Made by a program: the position numbers and the translations under genes. Below, piece after piece: positions 9,082-18,220 of a stretch of DNA of 64,000 bases. The first letter of the stretch is position 1, and every line of letters begins with the position of its first letter. This stretch comes from Sphingomonas caeni (lineage in GTDB: Bacteria; Pseudomonadota; Alphaproteobacteria; Sphingomonadales; Sphingomonadaceae): contig NZ_JAPDOK010000004.1 of NCBI RefSeq assembly GCF_026013415.1, forward strand, positions 288,573-352,572, read 5' to 3'. The notes under the pieces are model-generated. The model did not search any database. It was not told the origin of the DNA and saw only the letters and a list, made by a program, of their open reading frames with translations.

Positions 9082-9975
9082 CTAGGTTTCGCGGACTGAA
9101 AGCCAAGCCCGCATCGCCGCGTTGACGGCGTCGGGCTTCTCCCACGGCACGAAATGGCCGGCATCCTCGATCTTCACCACGGTGAGATCGGGGACGAGCG
9201 CGTCGAGCCCCTCGAGCTGGACCGGCAGCAGCGCCTTGTCGCCCATGCCCCAGATCACCAGCGTGGGCTGCGTCACCGGCGGGAAGGGGCCGTTCACCCA
9301 TGCGGGCGCTTCGGTTTCCTCGCCGGTTTCGGGCACCACGATGCTGCTGCCGCGGTACCAGTTGAGCATCGCGGTCATCGCGCCCGGCTGGCTCCACTCG
9401 TCGATATAGTTCGCCTTTTCGGGCGCCAGCAGCGCGGGATCGGCGTGGCGGACGAAGGTGGTATCGAAAAAGCCTTCGATCCCAATCCGTTCGATGAAGG
9501 TGTCGATCTCCGGATTGCGGAAGGCGCGGATATACTGGCTCGCCTCGCGCTGGCCCGATCCGTCGAACATGCTGCGCTGGAAGACGAGCGGGTGCGGCGC
9601 GTTGAGGATGATCAGCCGCGCGACCCGGCCGGGATTCTGCAGCGCCCCCATCCAGGCGATCGCGCCGCCCCAGTCATGGCCGATCAGGGTGAAGTTGCCG
9701 AGGCCGAGATGATCGGCGAGCGCGATCATGTCGCCGACGGGTTTGTCGGGGGAATAGTTCCCCACGCCCTCGGGCTTGGACGAGCGCGCGAAGCCGCGCT
9801 GATCGGGCGCGATCACATAATGGTCGCGCGCGAACTCGGCGATCTGGTGGCGCCAGGTGCGGTGCGATTCGGGGAAGCCGTGGAGGAAGAGCAAGGCGGG
9901 GTTGGCGGGATCGCCCGCGATGGCGACGTCGAGCGTGACGCCGGTGGAGAGGGGGATGCGCTGGAGGCCGGTCAT
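9082..9975 (-). CDS. Alpha/beta hydrolase, epoxide-hydrolase-like
   Basis: A 297-residue cytoplasmic hydrolase. LFLHGFPESHRTWRHQ gives the oxyanion-hole HGFPES motif, GHDWGGAIAW has Asp as nucleophile as in epoxide hydrolases and haloalkane dehalogenases, and DAGHFVPWEKPD carries the catalytic His. DQRGFARSSKP is also typical of the epoxide hydrolase group. The ATG at 9973-9975 has GGGGAGAAG upstream. The substrate cannot be read from the sequence. It shares a divergent promoter region with the aldo/keto reductase gene at 10175. Confidence 0.85.
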   Translation of the reverse strand: MTGLQRIPLSTGVTLDVAIAGDPANPALLFLHGFPESHRTWRHQIAEFARDHYVIAPDQRGFARSSKPEGVGNYSPDKPVGDMIALADHLGLGNFTLIGHDWGGAIAWMGALQNPGRVARLIILNAPHPLVFQRSMFDGSGQREASQYIRAFRNPEIDTFIERIGIEGFFDTTFVRHADPALLAPEKANYIDEWSQPGAMTAMLNWYRGSSIVVPETGEETEAPAWVNGPFPPVTQPTLVIWGMGDKALLPVQLEGLDALVPDLTVVKIEDAGHFVPWEKPDAVNAAMRAWLSVRET

Positions 9976-10165
9976 CTGTTCTTCTCCCCTTGCCCTGTGG
10001 CCGCGGCGGGTTGCCGATTGCAACCGGGTTTAGGGCTTGGGCGCGGAATTTGGAATGTCGCGGCGAACGGATACTCGACAGCCGGGCGGCGGCGCACGAA
10101 AGAGCGGATCGTGCGGGGCGGCGCAACCGTTGACGCGCAGTTCGCAGACTCATCGAGCACAGTGA

Positions 10166-11032
<867 letters not shown>

Positions 11033-11038
11033 CGCGCG

Positions 11039-11938
11039 TCAGGGATAGCTCACGGTCAGCGGGACTTCGGGGATCGGGATGAATTCCTTGTCGTCGCCGG
11101 GCACCTTGGGGAAAAGCCCTGCCTTCCAATCGGCCTTGGCCTGCTCGATGCGGTCGCGGCTCGACGAGACGAAATTCCACCAGACATGGCGCGGGGTCGC
11201 GAAGGCCTCGCCGCCGCACAGGATCACCCGGCCGCCGGTCTCCGAACGCAGCGTCGCGGCGATGCCGGGGCGCAGCACATAGAGCGTGGTGGGGGCAAGC
11301 GGCAGCCCATCGAGGCTCGCCTCGCCCACCGCGACATAGAGCGCGCGCTCGTCCGCGCCGGGGTCGATGGGCATGCTCGCGCCGGGCGCCAGCGCGATAT
11401 CGGCATAGATGGTGCCGGCATAGGTGGTGGTGGGGGCGGAGGCGCCCCACAGATCGCCCATGATCACCCGCGCGGTGGCGCCGCCGGCCTCGATCACGGG
11501 AAGATCGGTGGCGGGGACATGCTCGAAGGCGGGATCGATTTCCTCGAAGCGTTCGGGCAGCGCGATCCAGGTCTGGATGCCCGACAGTTCGGGCCCCCCG
11601 GCGCGCTCCCCGGCGGGCGAGCGCTCCGAATGGACGATGCCGTGCCCCGCGGTCATCAGGTTGACCGCGCCCGGCTCGATCGTCGCGAAGGTGCCCAGCG
11701 AATCGCGATGGTCGATCGCGCCCGCATAGAGATAGGTGACGGTGGCGAGGTTGATATGCGGGTGCGGCCGCACATCGATCCCCGTGCCGGTCGCCAGATG
11801 CGCCGGCCCCATCTGATCGAAGAACACGAACGGCCCCACCATCGTCCGCGGGCGCGAGGGCAAGGTACGGTGGACCTTGAACCCGCCCAGATCATGGGTG
11901 GTGGGCTCGATGGTTTGGATGAACATGTCGTCGGTCAT
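11039..11938 (-). CDS. Pirin family protein
   Basis: A 299-residue double-cupin protein. The N-terminal cupin shows the pirin metal ligands: RPHPHINLATVTYLYAG gives two His, and AGHGIVHSERSP gives a third His with the nearby Glu. Some bacterial pirins have quercetin dioxygenase activity, and others bind metabolic enzymes. The C-terminal cupin ends with a long FPKVPGDDKEFIPIPEVPL tail typical of the family. It overlaps the Nudix gene by four bases and is the last gene of a bolA-Nudix-pirin operon. Confidence 0.9.
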   Translation of the reverse strand: MTDDMFIQTIEPTTHDLGGFKVHRTLPSRPRTMVGPFVFFDQMGPAHLATGTGIDVRPHPHINLATVTYLYAGAIDHRDSLGTFATIEPGAVNLMTAGHGIVHSERSPAGERAGGPELSGIQTWIALPERFEEIDPAFEHVPATDLPVIEAGGATARVIMGDLWGASAPTTTYAGTIYADIALAPGASMPIDPGADERALYVAVGEASLDGLPLAPTTLYVLRPGIAATLRSETGGRVILCGGEAFATPRHVWWNFVSSSRDRIEQAKADWKAGLFPKVPGDDKEFIPIPEVPLTVSYP

Positions 11939-12450
11939 GGTGTCGCTCCGTTCATCGCGGAGATATCGCGCCCGGCGGTCGCCGAACAGCTACGGATTGG
12001 AAAGTCAGCTTTTCGGTTCACCGACTTGTGCAAGCATCCCAACCAAATCTTCGGGAAAGATCGTCTCGGGCCAGGTGCGATCTCGCCGCGGGCGAACCAG
12101 CGATGCTCCTGCATCACCCGCCGTTCCAGCTCGGTATGGTTCGCCGTGTCGATCGCGCAATCGCCCGCGCGGACGAGGAAATAGCGCTCGTCGGCGATGA
12201 CGGGGACATCTTCCAGCGTGACGAACTCGACCACCCTGCGCAGCATCTCCTCGCCGCAATCGAGATCGAGCCCGGTTTCCTCGCGCAGTTCGCGCCGGGC
12301 CGCCTGGGCATAGCTCTCGCCCGGGTCGATCGCCCCGCCCGGCGTCGCCCAGAAGGCGGGGCGGTCGCCCGCGTCGAAGCGGAACAGCAGCACGCGCCCC
12401 GCATCGTCGAGCAGCAGGATGCGCGCGGCGGGGCGCTCGGCGACGGTCAT
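11935..12450 (-). CDS. Nudix hydrolase, apparent frameshift near the C-terminus
   Basis: The N-terminal 140 residues are a clear Nudix domain. The Nudix box GGAIDPGESYAQAARRELRE with following ETGL fits the GX5EX7REUXEEXGU rule. As read, the 171-residue protein ends in a tail with no family likeness (WLGCLHKSVNRKADF). In the neighbouring frame the same DNA encodes TIFPEDLVGMLAQVGEPKS followed by a stop at 12005, the expected Nudix ending. One base seems missing around 12074-12085, from either a real frameshift or a sequence error. The start overlaps the bolA stop by four bases. The substrate is unknown. Confidence 0.75.
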   Translation of the reverse strand: MTVAERPAARILLLDDAGRVLLFRFDAGDRPAFWATPGGAIDPGESYAQAARRELREETGLDLDCGEEMLRRVVEFVTLEDVPVIADERYFLVRAGDCAIDTANHTELERRVMQEHRWFARGEIAPGPRRSFPKIWLGCLHKSVNRKADFPIRSCSATAGRDISAMNGATP

Positions 12451-12734
12451 GCCTCTCCCGGTGCGCGGGCCTTGATCGCCAGCGCGTGGATGCGCGTCGC
12501 GAGCAGGTCGGCGAGCGCGGTGTTGATCAGCCGCTGGCGCTGGACGCGGTTCAGCCCCGCGAATGCCGGGGCCTCGACCACCACCGTCCAGTGCGATTCG
12601 CCGGTGCCGTCGTCGCCGCTATGGCCGGCATGGTGATGGCTGTCGTTGATGACTTCCAGACGCGTCGGGCCGAGTGCCGATGCGAGGCGGGCGGCGATGA
12701 TTTCGGATAGCGGCGCGGTGGCAGGCAAGGTCAT
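12447..12734 (-). CDS. bolA: BolA family protein
   Basis: A 95-residue BolA-like protein. These small cytoplasmic proteins work with monothiol glutaredoxins in iron-sulfur cluster handling and stress responses. The conserved core is visible: RLEVINDSHHHAGHSGD, then ESHWTVVVEAPAFAGLNRV with QRLINTAL. The histidines of the first segment are likely cluster ligands. The ATG at 12732-12734 gives the family's usual length; longer in-frame readings upstream are antisense to the J-domain gene. It starts an operon with the Nudix and pirin genes. Confidence 0.92.
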   Translation of the reverse strand: MTLPATAPLSEIIAARLASALGPTRLEVINDSHHHAGHSGDDGTGESHWTVVVEAPAFAGLNRVQRQRLINTALADLLATRIHALAIKARAPGEA

Positions 12735-12770
12735 TGCGCCTATATAGGGCGATTGTTCGAGAGAGGTAGC

Positions 12771-13397
12771 GTGGCGGACAGCCAATCCAGAAAAGACCGG
12801 GCCCCAAAGGATCGACCCCATGCCCGCTTCCACGGCCGCGTGGAGGCGAAAGGGCGGCTGTGCGCCGAACCCGGCTGCGACCAGCCCGGCGAGTTCCGTG
12901 CGCCGCCGCTGGAGGGCGCGCGAGGCGTGGGCGACGGCCCCGCTCCCTATCGCTGGCTGTGCCTCGATCATGTCCGCGAATTCAATGCGGGCTATAATTT
13001 CTTCAAGGGCATGAGCACCGAGGAGATCCACGACGCGCAACGCCCCTTCGCGGGATGGGAGCGCGAGACGCGGGCGTTCAACGCCAGCGGCGGCGCGGAC
13101 CGCCCGCCGCGCTGGGCGGACTTCTCCGATCCGCTCGATGCGATCCAGGCGCGCTTCCGCGACCGCATGCCGGTCGAGCGCAAGGACGGGCGGCCCTTGT
13201 CGGGCGCGGACCGCGAGGCGCTGCGCACGCTCGAACTGGAGGTCGATGCCGACCGGATGGCGCTGAGGCGGCGCTATTCGGAACTGGTGCGCAAATTCCA
13301 TCCCGACCGCAACGGCGGCGACCGCAGCTACGAAACCGCGCTGGCGAAGGTGATCGCGGCGTACCAGCAGCTCAAGGGTTCGCCGGCATTTGCTTGA
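12771..13397 (+). CDS. J-domain protein (DnaJ-like)
   Basis: A 208-residue protein with a C-terminal J domain: LRRRYSELVRKFHPDRNGGD contains the invariant HPD, which stimulates DnaK-type ATPases. The first 130 residues contain a Cys pair (LCAEPGCDQPGEF), a CLDHVREFN segment and aromatic motifs; this N-terminal module with a late J domain is common in alphaproteobacteria. The GTG at 12771 is preferred because GAGAGG lies just before it. A TTG 18 bases upstream is possible. It is divergent from bolA with under 40 bp between starts. Confidence 0.85.
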   Translation: MADSQSRKDRAPKDRPHARFHGRVEAKGRLCAEPGCDQPGEFRAPPLEGARGVGDGPAPYRWLCLDHVREFNAGYNFFKGMSTEEIHDAQRPFAGWERETRAFNASGGADRPPRWADFSDPLDAIQARFRDRMPVERKDGRPLSGADREALRTLELEVDADRMALRRRYSELVRKFHPDRNGGDRSYETALAKVIAAYQQLKGSPAFA

Positions 13398-13401
13398 ACT
13401 C

Positions 13402-13528
13402 ATTCCTCCCCGGAACGGGGAGGTGGCATGCGCAGCATGACGGAGGGGGCTTTCAACGGGCGATAACGCTCGTGGAAAGCCCCCTCCACCGCCCTTGGTG
13501 GTTCCCCTCCCCGTGCCGGGGAGGATTA
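13402..13528. repeat. Dispersed hairpin-ended repeat, copy B
   Basis: Begins ATTCCTCCCCGGAACGGGG and ends CCGGGGAGGATTA. Internal CATGACGGAGGGGGC and CCCCCTCCACCGCC segments are shared with the other copies. It fills the space between the convergent J-domain and DHFR-like genes and could act as a bidirectional terminator. Confidence 0.8.
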
Positions 13529-13529
13529 T

Positions 13530-14192
13530 CTACCCCTCCGCCTTCATCCGCGCCTGCCGGGCCACTTCGCGTTCGCTCGGTTCCTTCTGCTGGAAGCTCC
13601 CGATCGGCACCTCGCCTGCGGGTTCGTAGGTCGTCATGGTGACGCCGGTGGTCGAGACCTCGTGGCTCACCAGCTTCATCGCGAAGCCGGGCGTGGCGGG
13701 ACCGAACAGGCGCTTGCCGGTGCCGAGCACGACCGGGAAGGTCATCACGAACAGCCGGTCGATCAGTCCCGCCGCGAAGAGCTGCGGGTAGAGCGTGGTG
13801 CTGCCCTGGATGAGGATGTCCGGCCCATCGCCCGCCTTGATCGCCGCGACCGCGTCGATCGTCGGGACATGGTGGCTGTTCTGCCATTCGAGCGGGGCGT
13901 CGCTATGGGTGACGACGTACTTGTTCGCCGCGTCGAACGCCGCGCCTATGGGCTCGTCCTCGCCGACATAGGGCCAGTGCGCCGCGAAGATCTCATAGGT
14001 CTTGCGGCCGAGCAGCAGGTCGAACGGTCCGCCGAACAACCCGCCCATCGCATTGCCCATCGCCTCGTCCCAGAAGCTGAAGGACCAGCCGCCATAGGGG
14101 AAGCCGCCGGTCCAGTCCTCGGTCGGGCCGCCCGGCGCCTGCATCACCCCGTCGAGCGACTGGAAGGCGCCACCGATGATCTTACGTGCCAT
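13530..14192 (-). CDS. Dihydrofolate-reductase-like protein (RibD C-terminal domain family)
   Basis: A 220-residue protein of the RibD_C / YyaP-like family, a DHFR fold often found near HxlR or YciI genes. It starts MARKIIGGAFQSLDGVMQAP. LLLGRKTYEIFAAHWP and DILIQGSTTLYPQLFAAGLI fit the nucleotide-binding parts, and FPVVLGTGKRLFG is typical of the C-terminal region. The true substrate is unknown for most members. It is the last gene of the leftward block that begins at 18121. Confidence 0.88.
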   Translation of the reverse strand: MARKIIGGAFQSLDGVMQAPGGPTEDWTGGFPYGGWSFSFWDEAMGNAMGGLFGGPFDLLLGRKTYEIFAAHWPYVGEDEPIGAAFDAANKYVVTHSDAPLEWQNSHHVPTIDAVAAIKAGDGPDILIQGSTTLYPQLFAAGLIDRLFVMTFPVVLGTGKRLFGPATPGFAMKLVSHEVSTTGVTMTTYEPAGEVPIGSFQQKEPSEREVARQARMKAEG

Positions 14193-14204
14193 GTCGCGCG
14201 CCCC

Positions 14205-14993
14205 TCAGGCTGCGGCATTTTCGGGGGAGACGAGCCCGAAGCTCACGCCCTCCGGATCGGTGCAGTTGATCACCCATTCGCCGCCGGGCACCTGCATCGG
14301 ATCCTCCCGCACGGTGCCGCCGCCGGCTTCGACCTTGGCCTTCGCCGCCTGGATCTCGGGCACGCGAAAATAGAAGCCCCAGCCCGAGGGTCTTCCCGGC
14401 GGGGTGCGCATCACCGCGCCGACCGCCTCGCCCTTGCTGTCGCCATTGGCGAGGAAGGTGTAGTCGCCCATCTCGCCCATCGGCATCGAACCCGCGGTGC
14501 TCAGGCCGAAATGCTTGCCGTAAAAGGCGATCGCGGCCTGGTCGTCGGGCGTCATCAGCTCGTTCCAGCTGACATGGCCCAGGCCCCTGCGCTGATAGGC
14601 GGTGCTCGCCTGGTCGCTCGCGCCGCGCATCACATAGAAGGGCACGCCCTGCGGATCGGTGACCATCGCGATGCGGCCGACCTCGGGCACGTCGAACGCC
14701 GGCAGATGGACCTGCCCGCCATCCGCGACGATCCCGGCGACGGTCGCATCGACGTCACCGACTCCGAAATAGGGCAGCCACACCGGCTTGGCGCCGTGCG
14801 CCAGCATGTCGGCATCGAGCCCCATCACCCCGCCGGCCATGCCGTCGGGCGCGTTGATCCCGCGATAGTCCTTGCCGCCCGGCATCGGCTCGCCGATGTC
14901 CCAGCCGATCACATCGTCGTAGAAGGTCTTGGCCGCCTTGGGATCGGCGGTCATCAATTCGTACCAGATGAAGCTGCCATGCGCGTTGGTCAT
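14205..14993 (-). CDS. VOC family protein with two glyoxalase-like domains
   Basis: A 262-residue protein with two vicinal-oxygen-chelate domains in tandem. The first begins GSFIWYELMTADPKAAKTFY and the second GHVSWNELMTPDDQAAIAFY. It resembles the CFP32/hydroxylase group of actinobacterial and proteobacterial VOC proteins. The chemistry is not predictable. It lies 12 bp from the DHFR-like gene and downstream of repeat copy C. Confidence 0.88.
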   Translation of the reverse strand: MTNAHGSFIWYELMTADPKAAKTFYDDVIGWDIGEPMPGGKDYRGINAPDGMAGGVMGLDADMLAHGAKPVWLPYFGVGDVDATVAGIVADGGQVHLPAFDVPEVGRIAMVTDPQGVPFYVMRGASDQASTAYQRRGLGHVSWNELMTPDDQAAIAFYGKHFGLSTAGSMPMGEMGDYTFLANGDSKGEAVGAVMRTPPGRPSGWGFYFRVPEIQAAKAKVEAGGGTVREDPMQVPGGEWVINCTDPEGVSFGLVSPENAAA

Positions 14994-15012
14994 CGTATGT
15001 CTCCCTCATTTT

Positions 15013-15155
15013 AGTCCTCCCTCGCGCAGCGGGGGAGGTGGCAGCGAAGCTGACGGAGGGGGCTCGCCCTCATCGGCATCGTCTGCGGCCAGTGGCGGAG
15101 CCCCTCCACCACTTCGTGGTCCCCCTCCCCCGCTGTCTGCGCAGCGGGGGAGGAA
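15013..15155. repeat. Dispersed hairpin-ended repeat, copy C
   Basis: Starts TAGTCCTCCCTCGCGC and ends GCAGCGGGGGAGGAAT. The left arm contains GAGGTGGCAGCGAAGCTGAC and the right arm CCTCCACCACTTCGTGGTCC, as in copies A and E. It lies between two co-oriented genes of the HxlR-linked block. Confidence 0.8.
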
Positions 15156-15159
15156 TCGG

Positions 15160-15885
15160 TCACAGCGTCTCGTCGACGAGCGGTGCGAAGCCGCCCCACA
15201 TCATGCGCTTGCCGTCCATGGGCATGTCGCCGTCGGGCTTCATGCGTTCGTCCTGCATGATCTTCGCCCAGGCTTCGTCGCGGGTCGCCTTGTCGGGCCA
15301 TTCGACCCATGAATAGACCACCTTCTCGCCCGGCTCCTTGAGCGTCGCGCGGTGATAGTCGGTCACCTGGCCGTCCTGGGTATCGTCGCCCCAGGCCTCG
15401 ACCACGCGGTTCGCGCCATATTCCTGGAAGATCGGCGCGGCCTTGGCGGCCATCGCGCGATAGGCCTCCTTGTTCGCCTCGGGCACCGGCACGACGAAGC
15501 CGTCGATATAGCTGCCGGGCGCGGGCGATCCCACCTCGACGATCGAATCGAACCCGCCGATGATCATCCGCTTGCCGTCGAAGGGCGCATTCTTGCCCCC
15601 CACCTCCGCCATCTCGGTATCGCTCCGCATCCCGGCATTGGCGGCGTCGCGCGCCGCGCGGTCGGGATATTCGAACCAGGCGATCACCACCGTTTCGTCC
15701 TCTTCGAGCGCGACGGCCTTTTTCAGGTCGTTGAGCTTTCCGTCGGGGACATCGTCGCCCCAGGCCTCGACGACGCGCTTGACGCCGTGCTTCTGGAAAT
15801 AGGGCTGGCACGATTCCGCATGCTTTTCATAGGCCTCGCGGTTGGCGGTGGGGACCGGCACGAGGAATCCTTCGACATAGGTCAT
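15160..15885 (-). CDS. Tandem DUF1428 protein
   Basis: A 241-residue protein made of two DUF1428 domains, each about 120 residues. Domain one starts MTYVEGFLVPVPTANREAYE and domain two SYIDGFVVPVPEANKEAY. Both have VVEAWGDD and a final GKRM-GGF segment. DUF1428 proteins normally have one domain and belong to the dimeric ferredoxin-like (ABM-type) fold, so this fusion probably makes a pseudo-dimer in one chain. The function is unknown. The ATG at 15883-15885 begins the first domain. Confidence 0.88.
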   Translation of the reverse strand: MTYVEGFLVPVPTANREAYEKHAESCQPYFQKHGVKRVVEAWGDDVPDGKLNDLKKAVALEEDETVVIAWFEYPDRAARDAANAGMRSDTEMAEVGGKNAPFDGKRMIIGGFDSIVEVGSPAPGSYIDGFVVPVPEANKEAYRAMAAKAAPIFQEYGANRVVEAWGDDTQDGQVTDYHRATLKEPGEKVVYSWVEWPDKATRDEAWAKIMQDERMKPDGDMPMDGKRMMWGGFAPLVDETL

Positions 15886-15901
15886 GATATCTCTCCCGGG
15901 T

Positions 15902-16396
15902 TCAGGCGTCGGCCAGCGCGCCGTCGGCGGCGGCCTCGATCGTGGCGATGTCGATCTTGCGCATCTTGAGCATCGCCTCGAAGCCGCGCTTGGCGCGTCC
16001 GGCATCGGCGTCGGTCATCAGATCGAGCAGCATGCGCGGCGTGATCTGCCAGCTGAAGCCATATTTGTCCTTGCACCAGCCGCACGCGCTCTCCTCGCCG
16101 CCATTGTTGACGATGGCGTTCCAGAGGCGATCGGTCTCTTCCTGATCCTCGGTGACGATCTGGAACGAGACGCTCTCGTTCGGGGTGAACAGCGGGCCGC
16201 CGTTGAGGCCCACATAGCTCTGCCCGGCAAGGGTGAACTCGACCACCACCGGATAGCCGGCCTTGCCGCCCGGACTGTCGGCGGGCGAGGCGACGACGCG
16301 GTCGATCCGGCTGTCGGGCAGCAGGCTGGTGTAGAAAGCGGCGGCTTCCTCGGCGACATGGTTGAACCACAGCACCGGCGTGATTTTCTGGGTCAT
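15902..16396 (-). CDS. PhnB-like VOC protein
   Basis: A 164-residue protein of the PhnB / 3-demethylubiquinone methyltransferase-like VOC group (a misleading family name; no methyltransferase fold is present). It starts KITPVLWFNHVAEEAAAFY and contains SFQIVTEDQEETDRLW and CGWCKDKYGFSWQITP, both typical. It is part of the leftward block controlled from the 18.1-18.2 kb region. Confidence 0.88.
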   Translation of the reverse strand: MTQKITPVLWFNHVAEEAAAFYTSLLPDSRIDRVVASPADSPGGKAGYPVVVEFTLAGQSYVGLNGGPLFTPNESVSFQIVTEDQEETDRLWNAIVNNGGEESACGWCKDKYGFSWQITPRMLLDLMTDADAGRAKRGFEAMLKMRKIDIATIEAAADGALADA

Positions 16397-16419
16397 CGTG
16401 TCTCTCCTTTACGCTCTAC

Positions 16420-16860
16420 TCAGGCCGGCTCGTGCGCCGGGCCTTCGGGGAAGGCGGCGATCATGGCTTCCACGTCCATGAACATCGGCTCGAAGATATG
16501 CCCGTCGGGGTCCTCGAAGCTGCGGCCGTACATGAAGCCCATATCCTGCTTCTCGCGGATATCGGCCTTGCCGCCCGCCGCGCCCGCGGCCTCGACGATC
16601 GCGTCGACCGCATCGCGGCTGTCGCGCGAGATGCAGAGCAGCACCTCGGTGGTGGCGTGCGAGTCGGCGATCGCCTTGCCGGTGAAGGTCTGGAAGAAGT
16701 CGTGGCCGAGCAGCATGAACACGATCGTGTCGCTGAGCTGCATCGCCGAAGCGGCTTCGTTGCTGAAGCGCGCGTCCTTGGTGCAGCCGATTGCCTCGTA
16801 AAAGGCGGTGGACCTGGCAACGTCTGTCACGGGCAGGTTGACGAAGATCATCTGGGTCAT
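16420..16860 (-). CDS. VOC family protein
   Basis: A 146-residue glyoxalase/bleomycin-resistance-type protein. It begins MTQMIFVNLPVTDVARSTAF and contains GFMYGRSFEDPDGHIFEPMF, the usual C-terminal metal-site region. It is a paralogue of the product of the next gene (16990-17403): the openings NLPVTDV/SLPVSNV and the FEDPDG segments align. A longer reading to 16911 is possible, but the internal ATG fits the family and has GGAGAG upstream. Confidence 0.86.
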   Translation of the reverse strand: MTQMIFVNLPVTDVARSTAFYEAIGCTKDARFSNEAASAMQLSDTIVFMLLGHDFFQTFTGKAIADSHATTEVLLCISRDSRDAVDAIVEAAGAAGGKADIREKQDMGFMYGRSFEDPDGHIFEPMFMDVEAMIAAFPEGPAHEPA

Positions 16861-16989
16861 CTGGGTCTCTCCTATGCGTTCGGTTTCACTAGTCGAGCCG
16901 GGGGACGTCATCGGCCCCGCGGCCGGGATGAGTCGAGTCGAGAAGCGTCCAAAGGGGCATGAGATCGGACGCGCGGCATGCGGCGCCGG

Positions 16990-17403
16990 TCAGGCCTCCG
17001 CGGGGACGGCCTCCATGTCCATATGGAAGGGGCCGAAGCCATAGCCGTCGGGGTCTTCGAACCCGACGCTGTACATGAAGCCCTCATCCTCCACGCCGTG
17101 AACCTCCCGCCCGCCGGCGGCGAGCGCGGCCTTGAAGACGGCGTCGACCGCCTCGCGGCTGTCCATCGACAGCGCGAACAGGTTGGCGACGGTCGCATGG
17201 GTGTCGGCGATCGGCTTGCTGGTCAGCGCGCCGAACGCGGCGTGGCTGGACAGCATGAAGCAGACCGAGTCCGACCAGTTCATCGCAGCGCCATTCTCGC
17301 CGCTCGGAAAGGCCGGGTCCCGGGTCATGCCGATCGCTTCGTAGAACGCCACCGATGCGGCGACGTTGGAGACGGGCAGGCTGATGAAGAGCTTCTTGGT
17401 CAT
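16990..17403 (-). CDS. VOC family protein
   Basis: A 137-residue VOC protein opening MTKKLFISLPVSNVAASVAF and ending with GFEDPDGYGFGPFHMDMEA. It resembles the 16420-16860 product along its length, which suggests an old duplication. It lies between that gene and the DUF899 gene in the same direction. Its reaction is unknown. Confidence 0.86.
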   Translation of the reverse strand: MTKKLFISLPVSNVAASVAFYEAIGMTRDPAFPSGENGAAMNWSDSVCFMLSSHAAFGALTSKPIADTHATVANLFALSMDSREAVDAVFKAALAAGGREVHGVEDEGFMYSVGFEDPDGYGFGPFHMDMEAVPAEA

Positions 17404-17428
17404 GGCGAAATCTCCCTTCGAGATCGGA

Positions 17429-18121
17429 TCAGTAATTGAGCTTGGGGTACCAATCGGTCCCGCGGCCCTCGGGGGTCGAATCGAGGATGGTCCAGAGCGG
17501 CATCAGATCGGGCGCGCCGCGCGGATCCTGGCCGGGATCCTTGCTCGCCTCGCCCATCTCGCCCGCCCAGAAGAGGCGGATCGTGCCGTCGCGGCGGGTG
17601 AGCGCCATGAACTGCGGGATGTCGCCGCCATCGGGCGCGATCGCGTGATAGTCGCGGCTGAAATCCTGCGACGGGTCCGAATAGAGCGGCAGATGTTGCC
17701 AGCCGCGTTCGGCCTTGAAGGCGAGCATCTTCTCGATCGGCGAGCGTGCGGTGATCGCGAGCGCGACACGCTGCTGGATGTCGAGCGCCTCGCCATCCCA
17801 TGCCGCCAGCAGCGCGCTGCACATCGGGCAGGGGCGCTCGCGCTGGGGGCCGAACATCCACGTGTAGAGGATGAGCGTATCCTTGTCGCCGAACAGCCCG
17901 GCGAGGGTGACCGGGCCATGCTCGCCGACGAATTGATAGTCGCCGCGCACCTCGGGGCCCGGGGGCAGCGCGCGGCGCTGTTCGGCGACCGCCTCGATCT
18001 GGCGGCGCAGGTCGATCTCCGCGGCCAGCAGCGCGGTGCGCGCGTCGCGATAGTCGGCACTCTCGTTCGGCCAGCGCGCGGTCTCGCGGGCGGCCAGTTC
18101 GGCGGCGGGTACCAGTGTCAT
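17429..18121 (-). CDS. DUF899 family thioredoxin-like protein
   Basis: A 230-residue protein of the DUF899 family. YQFVGEHGPVTLAGLFGDKD and LILYTWMFGPQRERPCPMCS give a thioredoxin-like region with a Cys-Pro-Met-Cys motif. The C-terminus DSTPEGRGTDWYPKLNY is nearly invariant in the family. The role is unknown, but these genes often sit beside VOC and HxlR genes. The ATG at 18119-18121 excludes an upstream in-frame stretch that overlaps the HxlR promoter. It is probably the first gene of the leftward operon. Confidence 0.88.
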   Translation of the reverse strand: MTLVPAAELAARETARWPNESADYRDARTALLAAEIDLRRQIEAVAEQRRALPPGPEVRGDYQFVGEHGPVTLAGLFGDKDTLILYTWMFGPQRERPCPMCSALLAAWDGEALDIQQRVALAITARSPIEKMLAFKAERGWQHLPLYSDPSQDFSRDYHAIAPDGGDIPQFMALTRRDGTIRLFWAGEMGEASKDPGQDPRGAPDLMPLWTILDSTPEGRGTDWYPKLNY

Positions 18122-18183
18122 GGCTTGAAACCTCTGCTTGGTGAGCGACTCGAATCGCTTTCCTTGACCTTGATGCCGGCGTG

Positions 18184-18220
18184 AGTTACAAAAAGCAACC
18201 ATGAAGTTAAAAAAAGTGAC
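18184..18220. promoter_or_regulatory. Direct-repeat operator candidate for HxlR
   Basis: Two related 16-mers, AGTTACAAAAAGCAAC (18184-18199) and AGTTAAAAAAAGTGAC (18205-18220), share 13 of 16 bases. They start exactly 21 bp apart, two turns of the helix. They span the start codon of the HxlR gene and face the DUF899 promoter. The AT-rich half-sites stand out in this GC-rich DNA. Control of both directions is an inference. Confidence 0.55.
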
